A stretch of DNA of 32,253 bases from Candidatus Gastranaerophilales bacterium (GCA_023663225.1 JAMPHU010000035.1:1-32253); one strand, 5' to 3'; shown: positions 15,599 to 23,383, counted from the first letter of the stretch. Numbers and translations are program-made. Notes: a model not told the origin generated them from the letters alone.

Positions 15599-16258
15599 CT
15601 AACCCCAGAAATTATACTTGCTGCTCATTGCGGCAGTGTAGGCGTTCCCGCCTGCGCTGTACTGGCTGCTCAAACTGTCCAGATTGGTCTCTGCATTGTC
15701 GGCGATCTTACCCGCCAAAAAGGCCAGTTTCTTAGTCAGGTCGGACTTCGGCCCAAGCACGCTCTCCAGCGTATCCGGATCGGCTTCCTTTAATTTGTCC
15801 TTGTCCAGACTCAAATTTCCGTCCTTACTCATGGTAATGCCGATGCTCTCCAAGGCTTCGCTGTTATCAGAGATCAGATCGATCATGCTCTGCTTATAAA
15901 AATCATTCAACGTGCCGGACGTGGTCCGCAGCGCCTTCAAAGTATCATTGTAGCTTTCCACCAAAGCGGCCGCGCCGTCATAGATCTCCTTGTAGTCTCC
16001 GCTCTCCTTCGCCGCGACAAAGGAAGTGTCCACCGTGAACAAAGATGCCCGCTGTGCAAGCTGATCCGCCGATTTTTCCAGCTTTTCATAATCTTTCTGC
16101 CGAACCGTGTCTACTTCTTTCTTGTTCTTGTTCTTCAGCGCGCTCAACAGATTGGTGTTAGAGCCGTTCCCGTTCACAAAGTTTAAGAGGGAGACGTTGT
16201 TTACCGGAAGCCCCGCTTTCTGAGAAGATGCGTTCAACATCTGTGTCGTGATTCTCAT
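15599..16258 (-). CDS. FliD C-terminal-like protein (flagellar cap-related), short form
   Basis: The 219-residue product has a clear FliD_C-like region (about residues 95-205): LVESYNDTLKALR, a block around residues 140-175 with ESIGITMSKDGNLSLDKDKL, then DPDTLESVLG. Its N-terminus MRITTQMLNASSQKAGLP also resembles the starts of axial flagellar proteins. True FliD is over 400 residues with an N-terminal domain that is missing here, and no flagellar structural genes are nearby. GGAGG lies 9 bases before the ATG at 16258; the longer frame to 16300 has no ribosome site. It follows the LytTR gene by 47 bases and precedes the 153-residue gene. It may be an adapted filament or surface protein. Confidence 0.8.
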   Translation of the reverse strand: MRITTQMLNASSQKAGLPVNNVSLLNFVNGNGSNTNLLSALKNKNKKEVDTVRQKDYEKLEKSADQLAQRASLFTVDTSFVAAKESGDYKEIYDGAAALVESYNDTLKALRTTSGTLNDFYKQSMIDLISDNSEALESIGITMSKDGNLSLDKDKLKEADPDTLESVLGPKSDLTKKLAFLAGKIADNAETNLDSLSSQYSAGGNAYTAAMSSKYNFWG

Positions 16259-16305
16259 TTTCCTTTTCCTCCATATTCTGTCTGATACCGTTACCGGCAA
16301 AATTG

Positions 16306-16653
16306 TTACGTCTCGCCGTGAAACATGGCATACTGCCGCTTTACTTCCTGATAACGCGATTTTGGGACCGATAGTTCCTTGCCTGTGGTCAATGTCAGAA
16401 TGTAACTGTTGATCTTTTCAATATATTTCATATTGACCAGATAGCTCTGATGTACCCGCACAAAACCTCTGCCTCTCAGATCCTCCTCAATCTCGCCCAG
16501 CTTTTTGTATATACTATAGACGCCCTTTTGTGTGTAAAAAAAATTCTTGTGCCGGTTCGTCTCGATATACAAAATGTCATCCACCTGGATCCGGGCGAAC
16601 CCTTCCACAAAAGAATACTGTAAAAAGTTGTCGTCGCCGATTGCGTTTGTCAT
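16306..16653 (-). CDS. Stand-alone LytTR DNA-binding regulator
   Basis: About 115 residues that are almost wholly a LytTR domain: VDDILYIETNRHKNFFYT, GVYSIYKKLGEIEEDL, GFVRVHQSYLVNMKYIEKI and LSVPKSRYQEVKRQY. LytTR domains bind paired direct repeats with a period of about two helical turns and activate promoters of surface, competence or quorum genes. There is no receiver domain and no membrane segment, so the signal input is unknown. ATG 16653 is chosen; a GTG at 16665 is in frame but has no better ribosome site. The upstream gap carries paired repeats (16871-16905) that I propose as its binding site, implying autoregulation. Confidence 0.88.
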   Translation of the reverse strand: MTNAIGDDNFLQYSFVEGFARIQVDDILYIETNRHKNFFYTQKGVYSIYKKLGEIEEDLRGRGFVRVHQSYLVNMKYIEKINSYILTLTTGKELSVPKSRYQEVKRQYAMFHGET

Positions 16654-16713
16654 CCTCGTTTCCACCCTCGCTTACGATTTTTATGTCATAATCACAGACC
16701 GATCATGGCATTT

Positions 16714-16830
16714 ATGGCCATCCGGCCGTTTCCTGCCATGAATAAGGTCATTCTATCATAAATTGCTTTGCAATTTATGATACATGGCCATCCGGCCGTT
16801 TCCTGCCATGAATAAGGTTATTATATCATA
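16714..16830. repeat. 47-base direct repeat pair around a perfect palindrome
   Basis: Two 47-base copies (16714-16760 and 16784-16830, period 70) differ at two positions. The first copy runs into a perfect palindrome, TATCATAAATTG/CAATTTATGATA (16754-16782, 5-base loop), which fills the space between the copies. Both copies contain GGCCATCCGGCC. The block lies in the untranslated leader of the LytTR gene. It looks like a local duplication; a regulatory leader role is possible. The rest of the 16654-16910 gap holds the repeats described separately. Confidence 0.8.
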
Positions 16831-16857
16831 TCGGTTATCGGCCCTTCTTATCGGAAA

Positions 16858-16905
16858 CTGTAATTGCAACGCACAAAACGACTATCGACGGCACGAAACG
16901 ACTAT
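16858..16905 (-). promoter_or_regulatory. Paired repeat site A upstream of the LytTR gene
   Basis: GCACAAAACGACTAT (16871-16885) recurs with one mismatch at 16891-16905, an exact 20-base period. On the minus strand a weak -35 (TTACAG, 16858-16863) follows 7 bases after the repeats, with GATAAC 18 bases further on. This is the geometry of LytTR target sites. It begins 6 bases after the stop of the coiled-coil gene. Confidence 0.6.
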
Positions 16906-16910
16906 TTGAC

Positions 16911-17702
16911 CTACAGCTTTGTGTCCACTGAAACGCCCTTTAAGTCCTCCTCGATCAGTTTCAGCTTCTCCAGCATGTCCTCCAATTCTTTCTGAACGTC
17001 GTCCGTTCCGGAATCCTGAACCGCCTCCGTCAGCTCCTCCAACTCGTCTTCCCGCTCTTGCCGCTTTTCGATCACAGCCTCCTCGGCTTCCTTCTTCTCC
17101 TCGATCTTCTCCTGCTGCTCTTCCTTCTTCTCCATCTCTTCGTCGATGTGATCCTTGCCCTCCTGGATCAACATGCCGAGAATCTCATCGTTCGCCGCCT
17201 CTAAGACCGCGTCGGCTTCTTTTTCAGCTTTCAACATAGGAGATTTTTTCAGACGCTCAAGCTTGGTGTCGCGGATCGCCATATTCTGCGCTTCGATCTG
17301 GTTTTCGAGCTGACTTGCCTGCCTCTGGTATTCTTCGATCGCCTGGTCGCGCTGTGCCTTCATCTCAGCAGTCAGTTCTTCCTCCGGAACATCTCCGAAA
17401 TCCTGTGCCGCTATATTTTCCTTGATCTCATTGAGCTGTTTTTTCAGCTCCTTCACATTCTCCCTGCGCAAATCCTGATCCATATCGATCTTCTCTTCCG
17501 ACGCAAAGGTATCCTGCACGATCTTCATGGCCTGTTTCTGCGCGAGCTGCTTCCGCATGAGAATCGTATCCGTCCGGCCGTTTAACAGACCGACGGCTGA
17601 GATACTTTTGGAACTTTTATCCTCCTTGGAAGCGTTCTCGGCCTGACGCCGCAGCACTCTCTCGTCCTGTCCCATATAGATTGTCATGTTTTTTACTTGC
17701 AT
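16911..17702 (-). CDS. Predicted long coiled-coil protein, function unknown
   Basis: A 263-residue, highly charged protein without signal peptide or membrane segment. Residues about 75-145 and 165-255 are rich in Glu, Lys, Gln and Leu in heptad-like spacing, for example the block EEMEKKEEQQEKIEEKKEAE, which indicates extended coiled coils. The start MQVKNMTIYMGQDERVLRRQ is not familiar. GGAGG lies 9 bases before the ATG. It is flanked by paired-repeat sites on both sides (B upstream, A downstream) and lies between the nucleotidyltransferase-like gene and the LytTR gene. A structural or scaffold role is plausible. I cannot assign a family. Confidence 0.8.
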   Translation of the reverse strand: MQVKNMTIYMGQDERVLRRQAENASKEDKSSKSISAVGLLNGRTDTILMRKQLAQKQAMKIVQDTFASEEKIDMDQDLRRENVKELKKQLNEIKENIAAQDFGDVPEEELTAEMKAQRDQAIEEYQRQASQLENQIEAQNMAIRDTKLERLKKSPMLKAEKEADAVLEAANDEILGMLIQEGKDHIDEEMEKKEEQQEKIEEKKEAEEAVIEKRQEREDELEELTEAVQDSGTDDVQKELEDMLEKLKLIEEDLKGVSVDTKL

Positions 17703-17743
17703 CTGCCTCTCCCTCCATGGTCAGCATGATCTGGTAACGATTC

Positions 17744-17795
17744 AATATATGTATCGGCCAATTTCTCACAAACTAAAGGCAGATTGCACAAAACG
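17744..17795 (-). promoter_or_regulatory. Paired repeat site B upstream of the coiled-coil gene
   Basis: GCACAAAACG (17786-17795) and TCACAAACTA (17766-17775) are 20 bases apart. The first continues as CACAAAACGCCCAT, almost identical to CACAAAACGACTAT of site A. On the minus strand TTTGTG (17767-17772, inside the second repeat) and TATATT (17744-17749) are 17 bases apart and could be the promoter. The second half-site is weaker than in A and C. Confidence 0.5.
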
Positions 17796-17804
17796 CCCAT
17801 AAGT

Positions 17805-19388
17805 TCACTTGAGCGCTTCCTGCAAGATCAACCTCTGGGAAAACAGAATACTGCTCTCCAACAGTTGCTTAGACGACAAGGTCACGCCTCCGGATGTCCC
17901 CTGTATATGGAGGATTATGTAAAACTGCCCGCCCCGACAATTTGCGGGCAGTAAGAGATTGTTCTCCCGATCTGCGGCTTTTGGCGGAACGCCCAAAAGT
18001 CCGCGTTCACTCAACTTCTGCAAGACCATCCTGCTCGTGCTTACGACCACAAAACCCAAGTGAAACGGCAGATCTCCAGGCAGCTTATCAAGCGGTGACT
18101 GCCACGCAAATTCTCCCGCTTCCAGAAAAAGCTTCGTCACCACATCTTTCGCCTGAGAAGCTGGGATGATATTGGTGTCCATGGACTTTTGGGCGCGAAA
18201 TACCACCAATAGTTTCGCCAGATCGGCAAGCGGATCTTTGCCGTCCCACTGTGCTCTGACAGTGGTCATATGATCAAGGGTCTGTGCCAGCAGCTTTTGA
18301 TAGAGTTCCTTGAACACACTCGGTTGATCTTCTCCTGCCGCCAGCTGTCCGACAGGGTAATTCATTGCGCCGGCATAGGCCAGGGTCTCATGCGTTCCCG
18401 CCCCGTCGTCCTCCGACATCTTCTCTCCCAGCAAGACATCAGGGTTATTTCCATTGCAGGCTGCCAGCGCACTTATGGCTCTTTTCAGGCGGTTTATGCG
18501 TTTCCCCCTCTTGTGGGGACTTCCGCTGTAATGCAGACTGACCTCCTGGCACAGATTGATATTCTCATAGAAATGATACCCCCATCCGGGTATGAGAAAC
18601 CCATCTTTCCTGCGAAAATGTGTGATCACACCCTCTTGGGACAGATAGCACTCCGCACTTCCCACCCTCGGTATGGACACGTCTATCATCTCGGATTTCA
18701 GGGGAATTTCTTCCGTCCTTCCTCCCTGCGTAAGCTCATAGCCATAGCTGATCACCAAACGATACAACAAAAATTCGGGAATCGTATAATTTGCATAGAT
18801 ATAATACTCTCTGGTCCCGTCGCCGACGGCAAGCGGCGTGCCCGCATGTGTCAGCTCAAGCCTTCTCGTCTCTTTCTTATAATGGGGATCCTTCAGGATA
18901 TCCGAACAGCTCTTTTCATAGTAATCGCTTCCGATCACAACCTTTCCGGTAATTTTGTTCTTTTTAACCAAACGATCCTTTCCGGTCTGAAGCCGCTCCA
19001 CCTCAAAGGCGCTCTCATCAACCCTGCTTTGAACCAAAGTTTTTGCGGCCTCCTCCAGCGCCGAAAAGATGAGTGTCTCCACATCTATGCGTCGCTTCCT
19101 CCAATTCTGATATACATTCTGCGTCGGCACAAGCTGAAAATCATAATCGCCCGTCATGGCTTCGCCCTCTAAAACGGCGATGGCATTTCCACCCTTTAGA
19201 TAGTAATGCTCCACCAACCCGTGAGCGCCGGCCTCCAGCTTTTCCATAAAACGTCTCACCGCCTGCTGCACCAGGGGCCCGTTATCCGCCAAAAACTTTG
19301 CCGTGATCTCGGAATCCAACTGCCGTCTTTTCTGCACAAGATCCTTTTTCTGCCACGCGATATCCTGTAATTCCAATTCTATTCCCAT
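17805..19388 (-). CDS. Putative nucleotidyltransferase-fold protein, unknown family
   Basis: A 527-residue soluble protein. Residues about 62-88 read YYLKGGNAIAVLEG and then GDYDFQL. The spacing GG-x13-D-x-D (G66/G67, D81/D83) fits the catalytic signature of the nucleotidyltransferase superfamily. A third acidic residue may be D236 in EMIDVSIPR, a usual position for the third metal-binding aspartate. The remaining 290 residues are not recognised. Enzymes with this fold add nucleotides to RNA, proteins or small molecules, so the substrate cannot be inferred. The ATG at 19388 is 9 bases after AAGGAGG; an ATG at 19394 is too close to it. A promoter with paired repeats (site C) lies directly upstream. 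Confidence 0.6.
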   Translation of the reverse strand: MGIELELQDIAWQKKDLVQKRRQLDSEITAKFLADNGPLVQQAVRRFMEKLEAGAHGLVEHYYLKGGNAIAVLEGEAMTGDYDFQLVPTQNVYQNWRKRRIDVETLIFSALEEAAKTLVQSRVDESAFEVERLQTGKDRLVKKNKITGKVVIGSDYYEKSCSDILKDPHYKKETRRLELTHAGTPLAVGDGTREYYIYANYTIPEFLLYRLVISYGYELTQGGRTEEIPLKSEMIDVSIPRVGSAECYLSQEGVITHFRRKDGFLIPGWGYHFYENINLCQEVSLHYSGSPHKRGKRINRLKRAISALAACNGNNPDVLLGEKMSEDDGAGTHETLAYAGAMNYPVGQLAAGEDQPSVFKELYQKLLAQTLDHMTTVRAQWDGKDPLADLAKLLVVFRAQKSMDTNIIPASQAKDVVTKLFLEAGEFAWQSPLDKLPGDLPFHLGFVVVSTSRMVLQKLSERGLLGVPPKAADRENNLLLPANCRGGQFYIILHIQGTSGGVTLSSKQLLESSILFSQRLILQEALK

Positions 19389-19423
19389 ATACATTGTCCT
19401 CCTTTGTCTCTCGGGATGACTTC

Positions 19424-19494
19424 ACTATAATGAAATCCCGCTCCCCTCTCAACGCATTTGGACACAAAACCCACAAAAGAGGGCGAAAACCCAC
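19424..19494 (-). promoter_or_regulatory. Promoter with paired repeat site C for the nucleotidyltransferase-like gene
   Basis: On the minus strand TTGAGA (19447-19452) and TATAGT (19424-19429) are 17 bases apart. Eight bases upstream of the -35 begin two related repeats with an exact 20-base period: GACACAAAACCCAC (19461-19474) and GGGCGAAAACCCAC (19481-19494). The far repeat touches the stop codon of the preceding LysM gene. This is the clearest LytTR-like promoter layout of the three. Confidence 0.65.
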
Positions 19495-21308
19495 TACCCC
19501 GCCTGCGGGATCTTGAGCACCTGACCGATATTCAGCACATCGCTCGTCAAGCCGTTCAAGCTTCGGATCGCCTCCACGGTGGTGCCAAACCTTCTGGCCA
19601 AAAGCCACAGCGTATCCCCTGCTTGCACCGTGTATTCAAAATAGCCACTCCCCGTCTCCTGCGGGATCTTTAACACCTGACCAATGTTCAGCACATCGCT
19701 GGTCAGGCCGTTCAAGCTTCGGATCGCCTCCACGGTGGTGCCGAATCTTCTGGCCAAAAGCCACAGTGTGTCGCCCGACTGAACGGTGTAGGTGATGACG
19801 CCGGGAGCGGGTGCAGGTACATTTCCCTGATTTCCCAGATAAACCTGATACAAAGCGTTCCAGGTATTGGACCCCACCACGCCGTCGGCCGTCAAAGAAA
19901 CGGCCCGCTGGAACGCCATTACTGCCCGCTCGGTTCCGCTGCCAAAGATTCCGTCCTGAGAAACCTGCGGCACATACGGATAATACTCTGCCGCCACATT
20001 CAGAAGATATTGCAGGGTAATGACATCCGTCCCTCTGGAACCGCGGCGCAGCACCGCACTTGGGGGAACTGTGCCTATCCCCAACGAGACCCCCTCGCTG
20101 TCTAAATCCGCAAGCCTGGTCACTGCCGTATAGATGCTGGATAACTTATTCCAGGTAGCCTTGCCCACAATGCCATCGGCTGTCAGATTAAAAATGCTCT
20201 GAAACTTGGCGACCGCCGCCTGTGTGCTGTCTCCAAACACGCCCGCCTCGTCCGTGATCACAGGGATCGCAGGATAATTTCTGCGAATCCGGTTCAGATA
20301 AGTCTGGATCGTCTGTACGTCAAGTCCTCTGCTTCCATTTCTGAGAGGAGATCCCGGATAGGATGTGAGGATGCCGGTTATAATATTGGTCTCGGCGATC
20401 TCCACGTCATTTGGATAATAATTGCGCAAAATCTGCAGCGGCGTAAGTCCCCTGTTGGCCAAAGTGACCGTTCCCCACTGAGAAAGTCCTGCGCAAGTGA
20501 CGGTAGTCCCATTGCAGAAAGAGGTAAAATAAGGTGCGTTTTGTCCCTGCCTGCGGACATACTCATTGAAAATCTCATCCACGATCCGATCGATCAACTC
20601 ATAGGTGGTCCGCCCATACACAAAAGCCTGATCGTAGGCGGTGCTGTTGGTGATGTCAAAACTATAACCCCTGCTTCGATACCACTCCGTAAAAACCCGA
20701 TTCAACGCAAAAGTAATAATGGCGTAAATATTGGCTCGCAGCGCAGCCTCCGGCCAAGTGGGATAAATCTCGCTGCTGGCCACATTTTTCACATAGTCTA
20801 CAAAAGGCACTTGCACATTGGCTGCGTAGGAAGCGGGAGCGCCCAGGTGCACCGTGATGGGATTGGGAATGACCACCTGGCGCAACACTCTGGGTTCCTC
20901 CACAGGTTTTTCCTGTAGCCTGAGCGTCCGGCTTGCCACGGCAGGTTTACCGATCTTAACCATCGTCATGGCCGGCTCGCTCTGCCGCCCTAACATTGGC
21001 GTAAGAGATAGGGATTGGACAGCGGTCTCTCCCTCAAACACCGGCACTCCCGAAATGTAAAGGGCCTGAAACCCCTCCGCCTGCGCCAGCACATCATACG
21101 CCGTGTAGGGCGTCCCCATATACGCAGGATCCAGGGACAGACTTTTGTCCACCGTGTCCAAGGACACCGTCTGCGTATCCCCGCTCTCATCCGTGACCAA
21201 TTCATAGAGACTGCGCCCTCCGGCGTCCAATATGCTGATCTGCACGCCGCTCAGAGGTACCGCGTCCTGGGCAGTCCGCGCCTGCAGTCTTAAATAACCG
21301 ATAGCCAT
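19494..21308 (-). CDS. SpoIID-domain protein with two peptidoglycan-binding and two LysM domains
   Basis: 604 residues in ordered modules. Residues 1-105 are a beta-sandwich like carboxypeptidase regulatory domains (MAIGYLRLQARTAQD). Residues 165-305 are a SpoIID/LytB-like domain, with VDYVKNVASSEIYPTWPEAA, YDQAFVYG and LSQWGTVTLANRG. E180 matches the catalytic glutamate of SpoIID, a lytic transglycosylase for stem-peptide-free glycan. PG_binding_1 domains follow at about 323-392 and 420-490, and LysM at 507-550 and 559-602. There is no signal peptide, so it may be a mother-cell or spore-coat protein rather than a classically secreted one. AAAGGAG is 11 bases upstream. A TATAAT (21347-21352) lies upstream without a good -35, as expected for an activated promoter. 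Confidence 0.88.
   Translation of the reverse strand: MAIGYLRLQARTAQDAVPLSGVQISILDAGGRSLYELVTDESGDTQTVSLDTVDKSLSLDPAYMGTPYTAYDVLAQAEGFQALYISGVPVFEGETAVQSLSLTPMLGRQSEPAMTMVKIGKPAVASRTLRLQEKPVEEPRVLRQVVIPNPITVHLGAPASYAANVQVPFVDYVKNVASSEIYPTWPEAALRANIYAIITFALNRVFTEWYRSRGYSFDITNSTAYDQAFVYGRTTYELIDRIVDEIFNEYVRRQGQNAPYFTSFCNGTTVTCAGLSQWGTVTLANRGLTPLQILRNYYPNDVEIAETNIITGILTSYPGSPLRNGSRGLDVQTIQTYLNRIRRNYPAIPVITDEAGVFGDSTQAAVAKFQSIFNLTADGIVGKATWNKLSSIYTAVTRLADLDSEGVSLGIGTVPPSAVLRRGSRGTDVITLQYLLNVAAEYYPYVPQVSQDGIFGSGTERAVMAFQRAVSLTADGVVGSNTWNALYQVYLGNQGNVPAPAPGVITYTVQSGDTLWLLARRFGTTVEAIRSLNGLTSDVLNIGQVLKIPQETGSGYFEYTVQAGDTLWLLARRFGTTVEAIRSLNGLTSDVLNIGQVLKIPQAG
19503..19790 (-). repeat. Recent tandem duplication of a LysM module
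   Basis: The DNA of 19503-19634 and 19659-19790 encodes the same 44 residues with one change (Ser to Ala near the start). The DNA differs mainly at silent positions. The units are joined by an eight-residue Glu/Thr/Gly/Ser/Tyr/Phe linker. This is an in-frame duplication within the coding sequence. Confidence 0.85.
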
Positions 21309-21484
21309 AAATCAAATTACTCCTTTTTGATCTGTTGATATATTTTATTATATGAAAAAGAAAGAGAAAACGATTTTGGAAAATTCGCCCACCTCACGAA
21401 AATGCGCGTTTTTTTTCTTCCGGGGGACATAATATAGACGAATAGACAAACATTCGATCGACATCGATCAGACAGGAGGTATTT

Positions 21485-22339
21485 ATGAAAAAAAGATTGA
21501 CTATATTTGCGGTTTCGTCCGCACTGATATTTTTGCCCTTTGTGACGCCTCTGATCATCACCGCGTCCAGCGACGGCATCGACACGGACTCTACTTCGCA
21601 GACCCAAGACACTACAGTCGAAGATGATGTGGATGACAGCGGCTACGGCATAGACGATAGCGGCTTCTATATGCCCATTTCCATCGAATGGCAGGTGATG
21701 AACGCAGAAATTTCCGCCGCCATCCAAAATTCTTATCCGCAAAATATCAATATCACGACCGGCAACGCCTTTGAGATTCCCTTGGACACCTTGCAGCTTA
21801 TCTCTGGGAAAGGAGTCGCTCTGGCATTACAGACCGGAAATGAGTTTGCTTTCAGCGTGTCCGGAAAGGATGTAAAAAATGTATCCGGTTCTTTTCGGAT
21901 CGCTCTGACTGCGCCTTCCATACCGGAAGATCTATTGCAATCTGTCACAGCCGGATCCTGTATCAGCCGCGTATTCAGCATGACAGATCATGCCGCGTAT
22001 CCTTTCCGCGTCAACGCGCACATGAATCTGGGCGCGGAAAATGCCGGCAAAGTGGCGATGCTCTACTGTTATGATGACACGAACCGCTCTATGAAGCTCG
22101 TCGGCGCTTACCGCATCACAGAGTCCGGACAGGCCATGTTTGCTCTAAATAAGGGCGGGGAATATATCGCAGTAGTCGCGGACCGAGTCGTCGGTTACAC
22201 AGTGGCGGACGGAGATACGCTCTCCCATATCGCTCACAGAAACGGCATCACTCTGCGTGCATTGAAGGCTGCTAATCCGCATATCGCCGATTATGACCGG
22301 CTGCGGATCGGACAGGCTCTCAATATTCCTCTCCGATGA
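21485..22339 (+). CDS. Secreted LysM-domain protein
   Basis: 284 residues. The N-terminus (MKKRLTIFAVSSALIFLPFVT, about 1-27) is a signal peptide. An acidic low-complexity stretch follows (about 30-60). The middle (65-235) is not recognised and looks beta-rich. A C-terminal LysM (about 237-283) begins VGYTVADGDTLSHIAHRNGI and should bind peptidoglycan or chitin-like glycans. AGGAGGT lies 5 bases before the ATG. The gene is divergent from the SpoIID/LysM gene across 176 bases, which include a short palindrome (GATCGACATCGATC, near 21453-21466). The two LysM proteins may share a cell-wall or spore role. The second foldback copy starts only a few bases after the stop. Confidence 0.88.
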   Translation: MKKRLTIFAVSSALIFLPFVTPLIITASSDGIDTDSTSQTQDTTVEDDVDDSGYGIDDSGFYMPISIEWQVMNAEISAAIQNSYPQNINITTGNAFEIPLDTLQLISGKGVALALQTGNEFAFSVSGKDVKNVSGSFRIALTAPSIPEDLLQSVTAGSCISRVFSMTDHAAYPFRVNAHMNLGAENAGKVAMLYCYDDTNRSMKLVGAYRITESGQAMFALNKGGEYIAVVADRVVGYTVADGDTLSHIAHRNGITLRALKAANPHIADYDRLRIGQALNIPLR

Positions 22340-22344
22340 GTCCC

Positions 22345-22537
22345 TGTGGTTTCGGGACTAGGGACGGAGCATAGGTTACAGAGAAGCCTTTCTGTGACGG
22401 CCGGATGGGCGTTCCGATGAGCCTCATTCACGGCAATGCCCGCCATTGGACGGGCATCGCCGGAGTCTCATCTCCACATCCGACTCACGCCACAGAAAGG
22501 CTTCTCTGTAACCTATGCTTCTGTATCCTGCAATTTC
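22345..22537. repeat. 190-base foldback repeat, copy 2
   Basis: This copy matches 4927-5117 in sequence, length and fold. The 31-base-pair outer stem is 22366-22396 with 22491-22521, and the apical hairpin loop CCATTGGA is identical. Against copy 1, one outer-stem G:C pair has flipped to C:G, and one A:T pair in the inner stem has become G:C. Both arms changed each time, so pairing is kept. It starts just after the secreted LysM gene and could act as its terminator. Confidence 0.85.
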
Positions 22538-22609
22538 AAAAATCAATGAACCCTCTATCGCAGACCAATCTTATCATTCAAGAGGGAATCCCCGTGTTCC
22601 CTGCAAGAC

Positions 22610-22643
22610 CGCACATACCACATTCATGTGGTATATAAGTGCG
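22610..22643. other. Hairpin downstream of foldback copy 2
   Basis: ATACCACAT and ATGTGGTAT pair around a 2-base centre, and outer CGCAC and GTGCG add five pairs beyond a small bulge. It is in the 374-base gene-free gap 22340-22713. Apart from this and the foldback I see nothing in that gap. Function unknown; no T-run follows. Confidence 0.5.
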
Positions 22644-22713
22644 CTGCCCTTGCGCCGCACTCTCGTTTCTGCTCCCGCTTATAGACTTTGAGAAACAGAA
22701 AGTCGCCCGAAAA

Positions 22714-23352
22714 TCAGAGCATCAAATTGTTATCGACAACATACTTCAAATTGCTTCTGTTAATCATCCAAATGCAATTTCTCGCCCCGTTTTGATATTC
22801 CGATACCTGCCGCCGCATATCATCGGAAAGGCTGTCGTATATTTCCTGAGCCTTTTCCCGTATGGCGGGTGACATACCGAGCTTATCTACAATAAAATCC
22901 AAATACACACGATATTCATCAAAATGTTCCCTGAACAGGCTTTCCACTCCCTCAAGATAATCCTGCTCAAATTGTGCGCACAAGCTGCCCGCTGTCTGTT
23001 GTATCTTGCGGTTTAACTCATCAAAGGCAGACAGAAGTTTTTCCTCAGTAGAAATGTCATACCAGCGTTTGTTGTCAGAAGTACAAAACTCCGGGCAATA
23101 TGACATCATTGCAATCACATTGTCTGCAGGCGACTTCCCATAACTTTTGCACCACAGCTTAAATTCGGCGCTCACTTCAACCCGCTCATGTGAAACATTC
23201 CATTTTGAAGAAAAAAAAGTGATCTGAAAAACCAAATCTTTTACCGTCTTTTTAAGGCAATGTTGGCTTTTCAAATACTTCCAGCCTGTTGATTCAGAAA
23301 GTTTTGCCAATAATTTTTGAGTGGCTTCTTCTACAGAAAATATGTATTCCAT
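22714..23352 (-). CDS. Unknown 212-residue soluble protein
   Basis: I do not recognise a family with confidence. The N-terminal half (for example GWKYLKSQHCLKKTVKDLVF and FFSSKWN) recalls small DUF4304-like proteins, but this is a guess. The C-terminal half (about 105-205) is helical and charged. No signal peptide or membrane segment is seen. GGAGGAG lies 6 bases before the ATG, and a promoter is present at 23384-23412, so it is a real single-gene unit. It is more AT-rich than its neighbours and sits between a foldback element and a terminator, which suggests later acquisition. Confidence 0.75.
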   Translation of the reverse strand: MEYIFSVEEATQKLLAKLSESTGWKYLKSQHCLKKTVKDLVFQITFFSSKWNVSHERVEVSAEFKLWCKSYGKSPADNVIAMMSYCPEFCTSDNKRWYDISTEEKLLSAFDELNRKIQQTAGSLCAQFEQDYLEGVESLFREHFDEYRVYLDFIVDKLGMSPAIREKAQEIYDSLSDDMRRQVSEYQNGARNCIWMINRSNLKYVVDNNLML

Positions 23353-23383
23353 TATTATCTCCTCCTACAACTTTTGACTTGTC

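Noticed and set aside
16723-16809. Two tiny minus-strand frames starting MAGNGRMA
   Set aside because: They are copies of the 47-base repeat, have no ribosome site, and end after 15 to 18 codons.
16714-16830. Possible CRISPR-like repeat
   Set aside because: Only two repeat units, and the intervening sequence is a palindrome rather than a spacer; no cas genes.
18270-19172. Plus-strand frame of 300 codons opposite the nucleotidyltransferase-like gene
   Set aside because: No ribosome site or recognisable motif; the minus-strand gene has a promoter, ribosome site and motif.
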